A stretch of 64,000 nt of DNA from Niastella sp. GTDB taxonomy: Bacteria > Bacteroidota > Bacteroidia > Chitinophagales > Chitinophagaceae. Positions within the stretch are counted from its first letter, which is position 1; every line of letters begins with the position of its first letter. This document shows positions 33,301 through 41,321 of this stretch, one piece after another. The stretch is from NCBI GenBank assembly GCA_017744515.1, contig JAGIBF010000039.1:1-64000 (forward strand), in the 5' to 3' direction. Position numbers and translations under genes: made by a program. The notes under the pieces are model-generated. The model made no database searches. It was not told the origin of the DNA and was given only the letters and a program-made list of their open reading frames with translations.

Positions 33301-34593
33301 ATGAAATACCTTCCGCTCGATCCAAACATCTTTGTGCAAAACCGGAAACGATTCATAAGCCGGATGGAAAAGAACAGCATTGCCATCTTCAACAGCAATG
33401 ACGAGCTGCCTACCAATGGCGACGCCACCCACAAATTCAAGCAAAACTCCGACCTGTACTGGCTTTGCGGTATCGACCAGGAGGACACCATGGTGATCCT
33501 GTTTCCTGATAACCCGGATCCCAAATTCAGAGAGGTATTGGTACTGGTGCGTCCCAATGAATTGAAGGAAAAATGGGATGGTAAGCGGTTGAGAGCAGCG
33601 GAAGGGCGTGAGATAGCCGGAATGACCACCGTTATCTGGCTCGACAGCCTTGAAGGCATACTCCAGCCCTGGATACACCTCGCAGATACCATTTATCTCA
33701 ACACCAACGAGAACGACCGTAAGGCCAACCTGGTGCCGGTGCGTGATTACCGCTATGCCGAAACCATGCGGCAACGCTATCCCCTGCACCAGTATAAACG
33801 CAGCGCCCGCATTATGAAAGAACTGCGGGCTGTGAAAACACCACAGGAAGTAGTGGTGATGCAACAGGCCATCGACATAACACACAACACATTTTTGCGT
33901 TTATTAAAGTTCGTGAAGCCGGGCGTGATGGAATATGAGATTGAGGCAGAGATCATGCACAGCTTCCTGTCGCAAAGAGCTACCGGGCAGGCTTATAATA
34001 GTATCGTAGCCAGCGGCGACCGGGCGCGCACCCTGCACTACATTGAAAATAACCAGGAGTGCAAGGACGGCGAGTTGATACTGATGGATTTTGGCGCTGA
34101 GTATGGCGGCTATTGCGCTGACCTTACACGCACCATACCGGTCAACGGCAAGTTTACCAAACGGCAGAAAGATGTGTATAACGGGTGCCTGCACCTGCAC
34201 AATTATGCCAAAAGCATCCTGAAGCCAGGCATCACCATCGCGGCTTATACAGATAAAGTAGGAGCAGAGGCCAATAAAGTTTTTGTGAAGCTGGGATTAC
34301 TGAACAAGCAGGACCTGAAGAATGAAGACAAAGACAACATGGCTTACCGCAAGTATTTATACCATGGCATTTCGCACCACCTCGGCATCGACGTGCATGA
34401 CCTTGGCAGCCGTACCGAACCAGTGACCGCCGGTATGGTGTTTACCATCGAGCCCGGCATATACATCGAAGAAGAGCAGATGGGCATCCGGATCGAGAAC
34501 AACGTATGGCTTACAAAAACCGGTAATAAAGACCTGATGGCTAAAATACCCATCACCGTAGAAGAGATAGAATCTTACATGAAGAAAAAATAA
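33301..34593 (+). CDS. pepP: Xaa-Pro aminopeptidase (M24B)
   Basis: The ATG at 33301 gives 430 residues; a GTG 15 codons upstream would read through the repeat and is rejected. The enzyme removes an N-terminal residue preceding proline. The N-terminal AMP_N domain (IAIFNSNDELPTNGDATHKF) is followed by the pita-bread metallopeptidase fold. Metal ligands are visible in LILMDFGAEYGGYCADLTRT (two Asp), YHGISHHLGIDVHD (His), FTIEPGIYI (Glu) and GIRIENNV (Glu). It is the first gene of a tight run: pssA starts 3 nt after its stop. Confidence 0.94.
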   Translation: MKYLPLDPNIFVQNRKRFISRMEKNSIAIFNSNDELPTNGDATHKFKQNSDLYWLCGIDQEDTMVILFPDNPDPKFREVLVLVRPNELKEKWDGKRLRAAEGREIAGMTTVIWLDSLEGILQPWIHLADTIYLNTNENDRKANLVPVRDYRYAETMRQRYPLHQYKRSARIMKELRAVKTPQEVVVMQQAIDITHNTFLRLLKFVKPGVMEYEIEAEIMHSFLSQRATGQAYNSIVASGDRARTLHYIENNQECKDGELILMDFGAEYGGYCADLTRTIPVNGKFTKRQKDVYNGCLHLHNYAKSILKPGITIAAYTDKVGAEANKVFVKLGLLNKQDLKNEDKDNMAYRKYLYHGISHHLGIDVHDLGSRTEPVTAGMVFTIEPGIYIEEEQMGIRIENNVWLTKTGNKDLMAKIPITVEEIESYMKKK

Positions 34594-34596
34594 ATA

Positions 34597-35361
34597 ATGA
34601 AGACGATCCCTAACTTATTTACATTACTCAACTTATTCTTTGGTTGCTGTGCTATCGTGTTTACCCTGCAGAATGGAATCGATCATGCGTTTGATGGGGA
34701 GGGAGAATACTTCGTACGGTTTCCGGAACAGCTGGCCCTGGCTTCCCTGTTCATTGGTATAAGCGCCGTAGTGGATTTCCTCGATGGTTTTGTAGCCCGT
34801 ATGTTCAAGGCAACTTCCGAAATGGGCAAACAACTGGATTCTTTGGCTGATGTGGTGAGCTTTGGTGTAGCGCCCGGGCTCATTGTATATCAATTTCTCC
34901 GGTTGAGCCTGGCGCAGCAGGAAGACGGGCTCGATGCCAGTATAGGCTGGCTGTTGCCTGCATTCATTATTCCCTGTGCCGCCGCCTGGCGCCTGGCAAA
35001 GTTCAACATCGACGCCAGCCAGCAATATGGCTTCAAAGGCATGCCCACACCGGCAGCCGGCCTGTTGATCGCTTCTTTACCCCTCATTTATTTCTATGGA
35101 AACCAATCAGCTGTTAACCAGGTATTGGCCAATAAATGGGCTTTATATGGGATTATTGCCATAGTTACTTACCTGATGGTCAGCAACATTCCACTCCTGG
35201 CCCTGAAATTCAAAGATTTCTCCCTCAAAGGCAATCTGCCCAAAATTATTTTGCTGCTGGCAGCCGTATTGGGAGCGGTTTTATTGAAGTGGCTGGCAGT
35301 TCCGGTCGTGTTTATTCTCTATATCATTGTATCTTTGGCGTTCAAAAATAAAACCACATGA
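34597..35361 (+). CDS. pssA: CDP-diacylglycerol--serine O-phosphatidyltransferase
   Basis: A 254-residue membrane enzyme making phosphatidylserine, the precursor of phosphatidylethanolamine. The CDP-alcohol phosphatidyltransferase signature is spread over DFLDGFVARMFKATSEMGKQ and LDSLADVVSFG, giving D-x2-D-G-x2-A-R-x8-G-x3-D-x3-D. Several transmembrane helices fill the rest. It starts 3 nt after pepP and overlaps purS by 4 nt (ATGA). Confidence 0.94.
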   Translation: MKTIPNLFTLLNLFFGCCAIVFTLQNGIDHAFDGEGEYFVRFPEQLALASLFIGISAVVDFLDGFVARMFKATSEMGKQLDSLADVVSFGVAPGLIVYQFLRLSLAQQEDGLDASIGWLLPAFIIPCAAAWRLAKFNIDASQQYGFKGMPTPAAGLLIASLPLIYFYGNQSAVNQVLANKWALYGIIAIVTYLMVSNIPLLALKFKDFSLKGNLPKIILLLAAVLGAVLLKWLAVPVVFILYIIVSLAFKNKTT

Positions 35362-35603
35362 CGTATAATGTTCAGGTTACTGTAATGCCGCTGAAAGAAT
35401 TACTGGATCCACAAGGCAAAGCCGTGATGGGCGGATTACAAAACCTGGGATTGAATACAGTGCAGGATGTACGTGTAGGCAAGAACATCACTTTGCAGGT
35501 AGAGGCCAACAACCCCGAAGAAGCCAAAAAGATTGCTGAAGAAGCCTCCAAAAAATTACTGGCCAACCCCGTAATGGAATACTTTGAAGTATCAGTTAAT
35601 TAG
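35358..35603 (+). CDS. purS: Phosphoribosylformylglycinamidine synthase subunit PurS
   Basis: An 81-residue protein. PurS bridges PurL and PurQ in the three-part FGAM synthase of purine synthesis. The pattern VTVMPLKELLDPQGKAVMGG, then LNTVQDVRVGKNI and EEASKKLLANPVMEYFEV matches along its whole length. purL and purQ are not here; the gene is instead coupled to pssA through a 4-nt overlap and is followed 3 nt later by rsmI. Confidence 0.93.
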   Translation: MTYNVQVTVMPLKELLDPQGKAVMGGLQNLGLNTVQDVRVGKNITLQVEANNPEEAKKIAEEASKKLLANPVMEYFEVSVN

Positions 35604-35606
35604 GTA

Positions 35607-36311
35607 ATGCTCTATATCGTTCCCACACCCATCGGCAACCTGCAGGATATTACCCTGCGTGCACTGGAAGTGTTGAAAAAAGTTGACCTGATACTGGCGG
35701 AGGACACACGCACTACAATTAAACTACTCAATCATTACCAGGTGATACGGCCACTGTCGCCCTTTCACCAGCACAATGAGCACCAGGTATTGCAGCACCT
35801 CGTCAACCAATTGATGGAGGGAAAGGATATGGCATTGGTATCCGATGCGGGTACACCCGGTATATCAGACCCTGGCTTCCTGCTCGTACGTGAATGCATT
35901 AAAGTAGGCGTGAAAGTGGAGTGTCTGCCGGGTTCAACAGCCTTTGTGCCCGCCCTGGTCAATAGCGGCCTGCCCGCCAACCGCTTCGCGTTTGAAGGCT
36001 TCCTGCCTCAGAAGAAAGGCCGGCAAACCATCTTTAAAAAGCTGGCCGAAGAAGAACGCACCATGATCTTTTATGAGTCGCCCCACCGCCTGGTGAAAAC
36101 ACTGCAGGACATGATGCAGTACTTCGGCGCCGATCGTCAATGCAGCGTAAGCCGTGAGCTCACCAAAATGTATGAAGAGAATGCACGCGGAACTTTACAG
36201 GAAGTTTGCGAACATTTTAAGAAGAAAGAGGTTAAAGGAGAGATCGTAATGGTAATCGCAGGGAAGGAAGAGAAAGCCGGAAAACGCGCAGAGACTCAAG
36301 ATGATGACTGA
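35607..36311 (+). CDS. rsmI: 16S rRNA (cytidine(1402)-2'-O)-methyltransferase RsmI
   Basis: A 234-residue SAM-dependent methyltransferase of the tetrapyrrole-methylase fold that modifies C1402 of 16S rRNA. Visible marks are LYIVPTPIGNLQDITLRALE, ILAEDTRTT, the SAM-site ALVSDAGTPGISDPGFLLV, LPGSTAFVPALVNSGLP and FYESPHRL. It closes the pepP-pssA-purS-rsmI run. The last residues (RAETQDDD) are probably a non-conserved tail. Confidence 0.95.
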   Translation: MLYIVPTPIGNLQDITLRALEVLKKVDLILAEDTRTTIKLLNHYQVIRPLSPFHQHNEHQVLQHLVNQLMEGKDMALVSDAGTPGISDPGFLLVRECIKVGVKVECLPGSTAFVPALVNSGLPANRFAFEGFLPQKKGRQTIFKKLAEEERTMIFYESPHRLVKTLQDMMQYFGADRQCSVSRELTKMYEENARGTLQEVCEHFKKKEVKGEIVMVIAGKEEKAGKRAETQDDD

Positions 36312-36388
36312 ACGCAGGATATTGTACTATCTACTCCGAACCCCAGACTCTTGACTCACTTTAAGTTTTCCTTATCACAGCCGGGTTT

Positions 36389-36396
36389 AATATTTG
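36389..36396 (+). promoter_or_regulatory. Possible -7 box of the PepSY-like gene
   Basis: AATATTTG (in TTTAATATTTGCATAC) is one base short of TAnnTTTG and lies 33 nt before the ATG at 36429. A T-rich GTTTTC stands about 20 nt upstream in the -33 position. Confidence 0.35.
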
Positions 36397-36428
36397 CATA
36401 CAATAGATGAATAATTAAAACAGTAGTA

Positions 36429-36878
36429 ATGAAAAGCATTATCACCTCATTAATCCTTGTATTGACTTTCGCATTGACCAATAATGCATTAGCACAAGTA
36501 CGCAGTGTTCCTGCAACAGTAACGGAAGCTTTTAAAAGCAAATACCCCAGCGCCTCCAATGTAGAATGGAAGGACAAACTGTCGGGCTTTACCGCAACAT
36601 TCGATAACAATGGCGGCCACTATGAAGCCCGTTTCAACAATAAAGCAGCATGGCAGTATACAGAAGAAAAAGTAGGAGAGGCTGGTCTGCCTGCAGCAGT
36701 AAAAGATGGTTATGCAAAAAGCAAATGGGCTGAATGGAAAATAGAAAGCGTAACGAAGATCGAACTGCCTGGCGATAAGGTGCAATACCGCGTGCTGGTA
36801 GTAAAAAGCGACCTGCAGAAAAAGAACCTCCTGTTCAACAGCGAGGGCCGTCTGCTGAAAGATAATATTACATTATAA
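36429..36878 (+). CDS. Secreted PepSY-like protein
   Basis: A 149-residue exported protein with signal SLILVLTFALTNNALAQ. The body holds two copies of the pattern found in PepSY-like (PF11396) proteins: VTEAFKSKYPSASNVEWKDK followed by ATFDNNGGHYEARFN, and AVKDGYAKSKWAEWKIESV followed by YRVLVVKSDLQKKNLLFN. Such proteins are periplasmic and their role is unclear. A repeat element with hairpin begins right after the stop codon. Confidence 0.82.
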   Translation: MKSIITSLILVLTFALTNNALAQVRSVPATVTEAFKSKYPSASNVEWKDKLSGFTATFDNNGGHYEARFNNKAAWQYTEEKVGEAGLPAAVKDGYAKSKWAEWKIESVTKIELPGDKVQYRVLVVKSDLQKKNLLFNSEGRLLKDNITL

Positions 36879-36880
36879 GA

Positions 36881-36948
36881 CAGTCGGAAAGACCGAAAGT
36901 CGGCAAGTCCGGAAGCAATAGTGACACTATTCTTCCGGACTTTGTATT
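36881..36948 (+). terminator. Repeat-derived terminator after the PepSY-like gene
   Basis: Two bases after the TAA the sequence reads CAGTCGGAAAGACCGAAAG, the same opening found after gatC. AAGTCCGGAAG (36905-36915) then pairs perfectly with CTTCCGGACTT (36932-36942); inside it AATAGTG pairs with CACTATT. TGTATTTT follows. So this copy of the dispersed repeat has the shape of a terminator. Confidence 0.7.
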
Positions 36949-37018
36949 TTATATCCCTGCAACTTGTAACCTATAACTCCGCTTACGCGGGGTAGGCTCT
37001 GTGACCCCGCTCTTCCCT

Positions 37019-37079
37019 TCTTTCTGACTTCCGGACTTTTCTGACTTCCCGACTTCCTTTCTTTTCCCTACCTTCCGGC
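37019..37079. repeat. TTCCGGACTTTT dispersed repeat copy
   Basis: TTTCTGACTTCCGGACTTTT, then CTGACTTCCCGACTTCC and CTACCTTCCGGC, repeat the wording of the arms seen at 27764-27858 and 36905-36942. It lies about 35 nt upstream of the M1 peptidase gene. Confidence 0.45.
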
Positions 37080-37112
37080 TTAGAATTTTAGAACAAAACC
37101 CAAGGAAATCTA

Positions 37113-39128
37113 ATGAGAAAACACACGCTTTTATTGGTTGGTTGTTTTGCTGTAACGGCCGCGATGGCACAACCCGATCGCTGGCAGCAACGGGTGAAGT
37201 ACACCATGGATATCAACATGGATGTGAACACCAACCGGTTTACCGGTAAACAAAAACTGGAATACACCAACAATTCCCCGGATACACTTACCAAAGTATT
37301 CTATCACCTGTATTGGAATGCGTTTCAGCCCAACAGTATGATGGATGCGCGCAGTCAGGAGTTAGGCAAAATAAAAGTAAATGGCCGCCCGGATTGGGAT
37401 GGCCGCGTGCGTGACCGCATCGCCAACCTGAAGCCCGATGAGATCGGCTACCAGAAGATACAGTCGCTGAAGATGAACGGCGTGGTGCAGAAATTCAATG
37501 TACAGGAAACTGTCCTCGAAGTAATATTGAGCAAGCCTATCCTGCCCAAAACGACTGTTACTTTCGATATGGATTTTGAAGCACAGGTACCTTTGCAGAT
37601 ACGTCGCAGCGGAAGAGATAACCCGCAAACAGGCGTGCGTTACTCCATGAGCCAGTGGTACCCCAAATTATGTGAGTACGATTACGAAGGCTGGCATCCT
37701 ACACCCTATGTAGCCCGTGAGTTTTATGGGGTATGGGGCGATTACGAGGTGAAGATCACCATCGATAAGAATTACCTGATCGGTGGTACCGGTTACCTGC
37801 AAAACCCCAATCAGATAGGACATGGCTATCAGGCTCCCAATGTAAAAATAATGGCGCCTGCCGGCAATACACTGACGTGGCATTTTGTAGCCCCCAACGT
37901 GCACGATTTCATGTGGGCGGCTGATCCGGAATATGCACACGTTACCCGCACTGTTGCCAATGGTCCCGTGATCCATGTGATCTATAACCGCGACGAAGCC
38001 ATGCTGAAGAAGCAGTTCGAAGCCATGAATGAAACCAATAAGCGCCGGTATGATAATGATGTAGCCAAATACATGACCAGCTATGATGCCCAGTGGGAGC
38101 GTATAGCTGATGCGGCAGTAACTGTATTGCCATTTATTGAGAAGAAGTTTGGCGCCTATCCTTACAAGCAATACACCTTTATACACGGTGGCGATGGTGG
38201 TATGGAATATCCCATGGGCACACTGATCGTAAGCGCCAGCTTAGGTACCGCCTTCCATGAATGGATGCACACCTGGTACCAGATGCTGTTGGGCACCAAC
38301 GAATCTGAATACGCCTGGATGGATGAAGGCTTCACCAGCTATGCCGAAACATTGGTGACAGAATATTATCAGGCAGTAACCAAAAACCAGGTAACCCAAT
38401 CAGATGTAGGCACAGGACCCCGTAAGCCACAACTGGTAGATTCCCTGACCAAAAGCAATAGTTTCATTGGAAAAGCAAACCCCCACAGCGGCGCTTACCA
38501 GGGATACATTGCATTGACTAAAAGCGGACTGGAAGAGCCGCTTACTACCCACGCCGATCATTTCGAAACCAACTTTGCCTATAGCATCGCTTCTTATTCA
38601 AAAGGAGAAGTGTTTATGGAGCAGCTGGGATATATTGTAGGCGCTGATGTACGTGATAAGATACTGCTGGAGTATTATCGTCAATGGAGGTTTAAACATC
38701 CCAATGTAAACGACCTGATCCGTATAGCAGAAAAGGTGAGCGGTATGAAACTGGATTGGTACCGGGAGTATTTCGTAAACACCACCAAGACTATCGACTA
38801 TGGCGTTGATAGCCTTTGGGAAGAAGGCGGCAAAACCAAAATACGCGTAAAGCGTGTAGGTAAAATGCCCATGCCACTGGATGTATTACTGGTATATAAA
38901 GACGGCACCCGCGAAATGGTGAACATCCCGATGTACCTCATGTTCGGTGCCAAGAAACCCGAAGATGCTTCCATTCCCACCACGACTACAGAGCCCTGGA
39001 AATGGACACATCCTACCTTTGTATTTGAAGTGAACCATAAGCTTGCCGACCTGAAGTTGTTGGAAATCGACCCTTCACAGCGGATGGCCGATGTGGAGCG
39101 GACCAATAATAAACTGGAGATACCATAA
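37113..39128 (+). CDS. Secreted M1 family metallopeptidase
   Basis: A 671-residue exported aminopeptidase-like enzyme with signal peptide LLLVGCFAVTAAMAQ. The M1 zinc site is complete and exactly spaced: H382-E383-W-M-H386 followed by Glu405 (HEXXH-x18-E) in YAWMDEGFTSYAETL. The substrate-binding GxMEN equivalent is GGMEYPMGTLI near residue 365. The C-terminal part is beta-rich (KTKIRVKRVGKMPMPLDVLL). It is likely a periplasmic or outer peptidase. A strong terminator follows at 39190. Confidence 0.92.
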   Translation: MRKHTLLLVGCFAVTAAMAQPDRWQQRVKYTMDINMDVNTNRFTGKQKLEYTNNSPDTLTKVFYHLYWNAFQPNSMMDARSQELGKIKVNGRPDWDGRVRDRIANLKPDEIGYQKIQSLKMNGVVQKFNVQETVLEVILSKPILPKTTVTFDMDFEAQVPLQIRRSGRDNPQTGVRYSMSQWYPKLCEYDYEGWHPTPYVAREFYGVWGDYEVKITIDKNYLIGGTGYLQNPNQIGHGYQAPNVKIMAPAGNTLTWHFVAPNVHDFMWAADPEYAHVTRTVANGPVIHVIYNRDEAMLKKQFEAMNETNKRRYDNDVAKYMTSYDAQWERIADAAVTVLPFIEKKFGAYPYKQYTFIHGGDGGMEYPMGTLIVSASLGTAFHEWMHTWYQMLLGTNESEYAWMDEGFTSYAETLVTEYYQAVTKNQVTQSDVGTGPRKPQLVDSLTKSNSFIGKANPHSGAYQGYIALTKSGLEEPLTTHADHFETNFAYSIASYSKGEVFMEQLGYIVGADVRDKILLEYYRQWRFKHPNVNDLIRIAEKVSGMKLDWYREYFVNTTKTIDYGVDSLWEEGGKTKIRVKRVGKMPMPLDVLLVYKDGTREMVNIPMYLMFGAKKPEDASIPTTTTEPWKWTHPTFVFEVNHKLADLKLLEIDPSQRMADVERTNNKLEIP

Positions 39129-39146
39129 CATTGTCACCCCATCGAT

Positions 39147-39186
39147 GTCACCCTGAGCCTGTCGAAGGGTAGTCGAAGGGTCGAAC
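39147..39186. repeat. CCTGAGCCTGTCGAAGG dispersed repeat copy
   Basis: GTCACCCTGAGCCTGTCGAA, then GGGTAGTCGAAGGGTCGAAC, between the M1 gene and its terminator. It shares wording with 8311-8358, 47365-47410 and 62421-62436. Confidence 0.55.
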
Positions 39187-39189
39187 ATT

Positions 39190-39222
39190 AAAAAGGCTGC
39201 CCACCAGGACAGCCTTTTTTGT
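39190..39222 (+). terminator. Rho-independent terminator after the M1 peptidase gene
   Basis: AAAAAGGCTG (39190-39199) and CAGCCTTTTT (39210-39219) form a perfect 10-bp stem with a 10-nt loop and T tail. Confidence 0.9.
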
Positions 39223-39242
39223 TTGACAGCAGAAAATACAGT

Positions 39243-39261
39243 AGCTTATATCATATAAGCT
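39243..39261. promoter_or_regulatory. Perfect palindrome just before the AraC gene
   Basis: AGCTTATATCATATAAGCT is a perfect 9+1+9 palindrome ending 6 nt before the ATG at 39268. It covers the likely ribosome-binding region, so a protein bound there would block expression. Confidence 0.5.
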
Positions 39262-39267
39262 TACTCC

Positions 39268-40107
39268 ATGCCGCTTCAGTTTCACGCACCCGGGGGAATA
39301 TTGAAAGACTTCATAGCGTACATTACTTTTATGGATACGCATGGAACAGGTGTTGCCTTTCAGCGGCCCGACCAGGTGATCATCATTAACATGGGTTCCC
39401 GGTTCAGCACGTCGGATGTATATACCCAAACAGCTCCGGGTAAAGAAGTGACAGATACTATCTGGATGAATGGAAAGCAAAACCATTCTTTCATGCTGGA
39501 GAATGCCGGTGTGATGGCTATGTATGCAATCGGGCTCAAGCCGGGCATGCTTCCATACCTGGCCAGCCTCCCGGCCATTGACACGAATGACCAGGCGGTA
39601 GGAGCTGAGAATTGGACCAGCAAAGAAATATACAACCTGCGTGAACAACTATTTGGATGTAACAATGTGCAGGAGGGATTTGCATTGATAGAGAAATACT
39701 TTACGAATCTCGTCATCCAACAAGACTTTACCCACCTGGCAAAAACGAAATGGCTGGCAGCTGCAATACAAACAACCAGTGTACAGGAAATATGCCGGAT
39801 ACTGGGCGTTACCCGGAAGAAGCTGCGCGCCGATACACAACATTACTTTGGAGATTCAGTTAAAAACATCCAGGGTATCCTGCGGTTCAATAGTACCCTG
39901 GCAGCAATAGCCAACAACAGTCACCAAACACTGACGGCTATTCACGATTACTACGATCAGGCGCATTTCATCAACGACTTCAAAGCCCGCTCGGGCATCA
40001 CACCCCTGCAGTATAAAAAGCTATGTCAGCAATATCCCGAAATAAAGTACACGCCCAATTTCATCCCCTTGCAGCGGGAAACATTTTTACAATTTATTTC
40101 CCGGTAG
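39268..40107 (+). CDS. AraC-family transcriptional regulator
   Basis: A 279-residue regulator. The N-terminal part (FHAPGGILKDFIAYITFMD, PDQVIIINMG, YAIGLKPGML) matches the Bacteroidota sensor domain often called DUF6597. The C-terminal AraC domain has VQEICRILGVTRKKLRADTQ as the first HTH and LTAIHDYYDQAHFINDFKAR then SGITPLQYKK as the second, more typical one. Target genes are unknown; the VOC and DUF1801 genes directly downstream (41 and 30 nt gaps) may be in the same unit. A perfect palindrome lies just before its start. Confidence 0.87.
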   Translation: MPLQFHAPGGILKDFIAYITFMDTHGTGVAFQRPDQVIIINMGSRFSTSDVYTQTAPGKEVTDTIWMNGKQNHSFMLENAGVMAMYAIGLKPGMLPYLASLPAIDTNDQAVGAENWTSKEIYNLREQLFGCNNVQEGFALIEKYFTNLVIQQDFTHLAKTKWLAAAIQTTSVQEICRILGVTRKKLRADTQHYFGDSVKNIQGILRFNSTLAAIANNSHQTLTAIHDYYDQAHFINDFKARSGITPLQYKKLCQQYPEIKYTPNFIPLQRETFLQFISR

Positions 40108-40148
40108 CTCCTCTATTTTAGCCGCCACAAACTACTAAACATACTTAA

Positions 40149-40505
40149 ATGACACCATCAACAGCACATCCGGTTGTACACTTCGAGATCGGTTGTAAAG
40201 ACCTGGCCGCTACCACTACATTTTATGCTGAACTGTTTGGCTGGACGCCAACTGGGATACCTTTGGCCTCTTTGCTCAATACGAATACAACCGAAGGCAT
40301 ACAGGGGCATATTACATCCTTAGGCCATGAGCCCCATAATTACACTACGTTCTATATCCAGGTAAATGACATCAACAGCCACCTGGGCAAAATAGAAGCA
40401 GCTGGCGGGAAGAAACTCGTAGGCCCGGTTACATTGCCCGATGGCAAACAGTTTGCCTGGTTCAAAGACCCCGAAGGCAATATGGTAGGATTGGTGACAA
40501 AATGA
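40149..40505 (+). CDS. VOC family (glyoxalase-like) protein
   Basis: A 118-residue single-module VOC protein: HPVVHFEIGCKDLAATTTFY, AELFGWTP, then FYIQVNDINSHLGKIEAAGG and FAWFKDPEGNMVGLV. Proteins of this fold bind a metal through His and Glu residues (His11 and the Glu in DPEGN are candidates) and act as isomerases, dioxygenases or resistance proteins. The substrate cannot be told. It lies between the AraC and DUF1801 genes on the same strand. Confidence 0.88.
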   Translation: MTPSTAHPVVHFEIGCKDLAATTTFYAELFGWTPTGIPLASLLNTNTTEGIQGHITSLGHEPHNYTTFYIQVNDINSHLGKIEAAGGKKLVGPVTLPDGKQFAWFKDPEGNMVGLVTK

Positions 40506-40535
40506 TAAATTTGGATAAACCAAAACCTGCAAGCA

Positions 40536-40964
40536 ATGGCGAAATCTACCAACAAAACCACTCATACTACACAGAGCGTAAAAGGCTTCATCGATAAAGT
40601 AGAGAACGAAGCAAAAAGGGATGGAAGTCGTCAACTCGTTGAACTATTCAAAGAGCTGACAGGTTTTGATCCTGTGATGTATGGGCCTACCATTATAGGC
40701 TTTGGTAATTATCATTACAAATATGAAAGCGGTCGTGAAGGAGATGCCCCGCTGGCAGCCTTCTCACCCAGGAAAGATGCCTTTGTTATTTACCTCGCTA
40801 CTGAGTTTAATAAAAAAGAAGAACTGTTGGCTGAACTGGGAAAGCACAAAACAGGAGCAGGATGTCTGTACATCAAAAAGCTGGAGGATATCAAAATACC
40901 TATATTGAAAAAGCTCATCATCAACTCAGTCGCGCATGTCAAAAAACAATACCCATCAAAATAA
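40536..40964 (+). CDS. DUF1801 domain protein
   Basis: A 142-residue protein. YGPTIIGFGNYHYKYESGRE, then FSPRKDAFVIYL and GAGCLYIKKLEDI match DUF1801 (YdhG-like), a small alpha/beta family of unknown function. It follows the VOC gene by 30 nt. The stop codon borders a bidirectional hairpin terminator. Confidence 0.87.
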   Translation: MAKSTNKTTHTTQSVKGFIDKVENEAKRDGSRQLVELFKELTGFDPVMYGPTIIGFGNYHYKYESGREGDAPLAAFSPRKDAFVIYLATEFNKKEELLAELGKHKTGAGCLYIKKLEDIKIPILKKLIINSVAHVKKQYPSK

Positions 40965-40995
40965 AAAAACCGCCCCAATACCGAGACGGCTTTTT
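40963..40995. terminator. Bidirectional hairpin terminator
   Basis: ACCGCCCC (40969-40976) and GAGACGGC (40983-40990) pair with three wobbles around a 6-nt loop. The minus direction ends in seven T (40963-40969 as A on plus), the plus direction in five T (40991-40995). It can end the DUF1801 transcript and also a minus-strand transcript coming from 41100. Confidence 0.65.
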
Positions 40996-41100
40996 CCCAA
41001 GTAGATAAGGTCGGTTAATGTCTGTTGATCAGCTAAGCGGAGAGACAGAAAAATAAGTTTGGATAAGGTATAACGGCTAATGTATCAGACGAGTGCGACC
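40963..41100 (-). ncRNA. Candidate small RNA under a palindromic operator
   Basis: On the minus strand an exact TACCTTTG box (41106-41113) has ATTG about 20 nt before it, which is a full Bacteroidota -33/-7 layout. A palindrome TACCACTTTATGGTA (41137-41151) sits directly upstream. Transcription from near 41100 would reach the hairpin plus seven T at 40963-40990, giving about 138 nt. There is no ATG in this stretch on that strand. The near-identical palindrome upstream of the adjacent response regulator gene suggests common control. No known RNA family is recognised; this is inference from promoter and terminator signals alone. Confidence 0.35.
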
Positions 41101-41105
41101 CGGAG

Positions 41106-41151
41106 CAAAGGTAGATGCACAGGGCATCCGGGGCAATACCACTTTATGGTA
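41106..41151 (-). promoter_or_regulatory. Palindrome plus -33/-7 promoter for the candidate small RNA
   Basis: In minus-strand order: TACCATAAAGTGGTA, then TTG as -33, 20 nt, then TACCTTTG as -7. The palindrome touches the -33 box, the usual place for an activator. Confidence 0.45.
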
Positions 41152-41321
41152 GTTTTTAATCCACAGAATAGGTGAGTGCTTACATTGGTTAGTACTACTT
41201 ACAATACTAACGGTGATCATTGGGGTTGCAGGGTACCGCGATGATGGGGAAATAAAAAGAACGGCCCTGGTAATCATGGCTATACTAATTCATGACTGCC
41301 AAAGCCGTCTAAATTTATCGG

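Noticed and set aside
41077..41277. 66-residue minus-strand frame
   Set aside because: It runs over the palindrome and promoter of the candidate small RNA and has no protein-like pattern.
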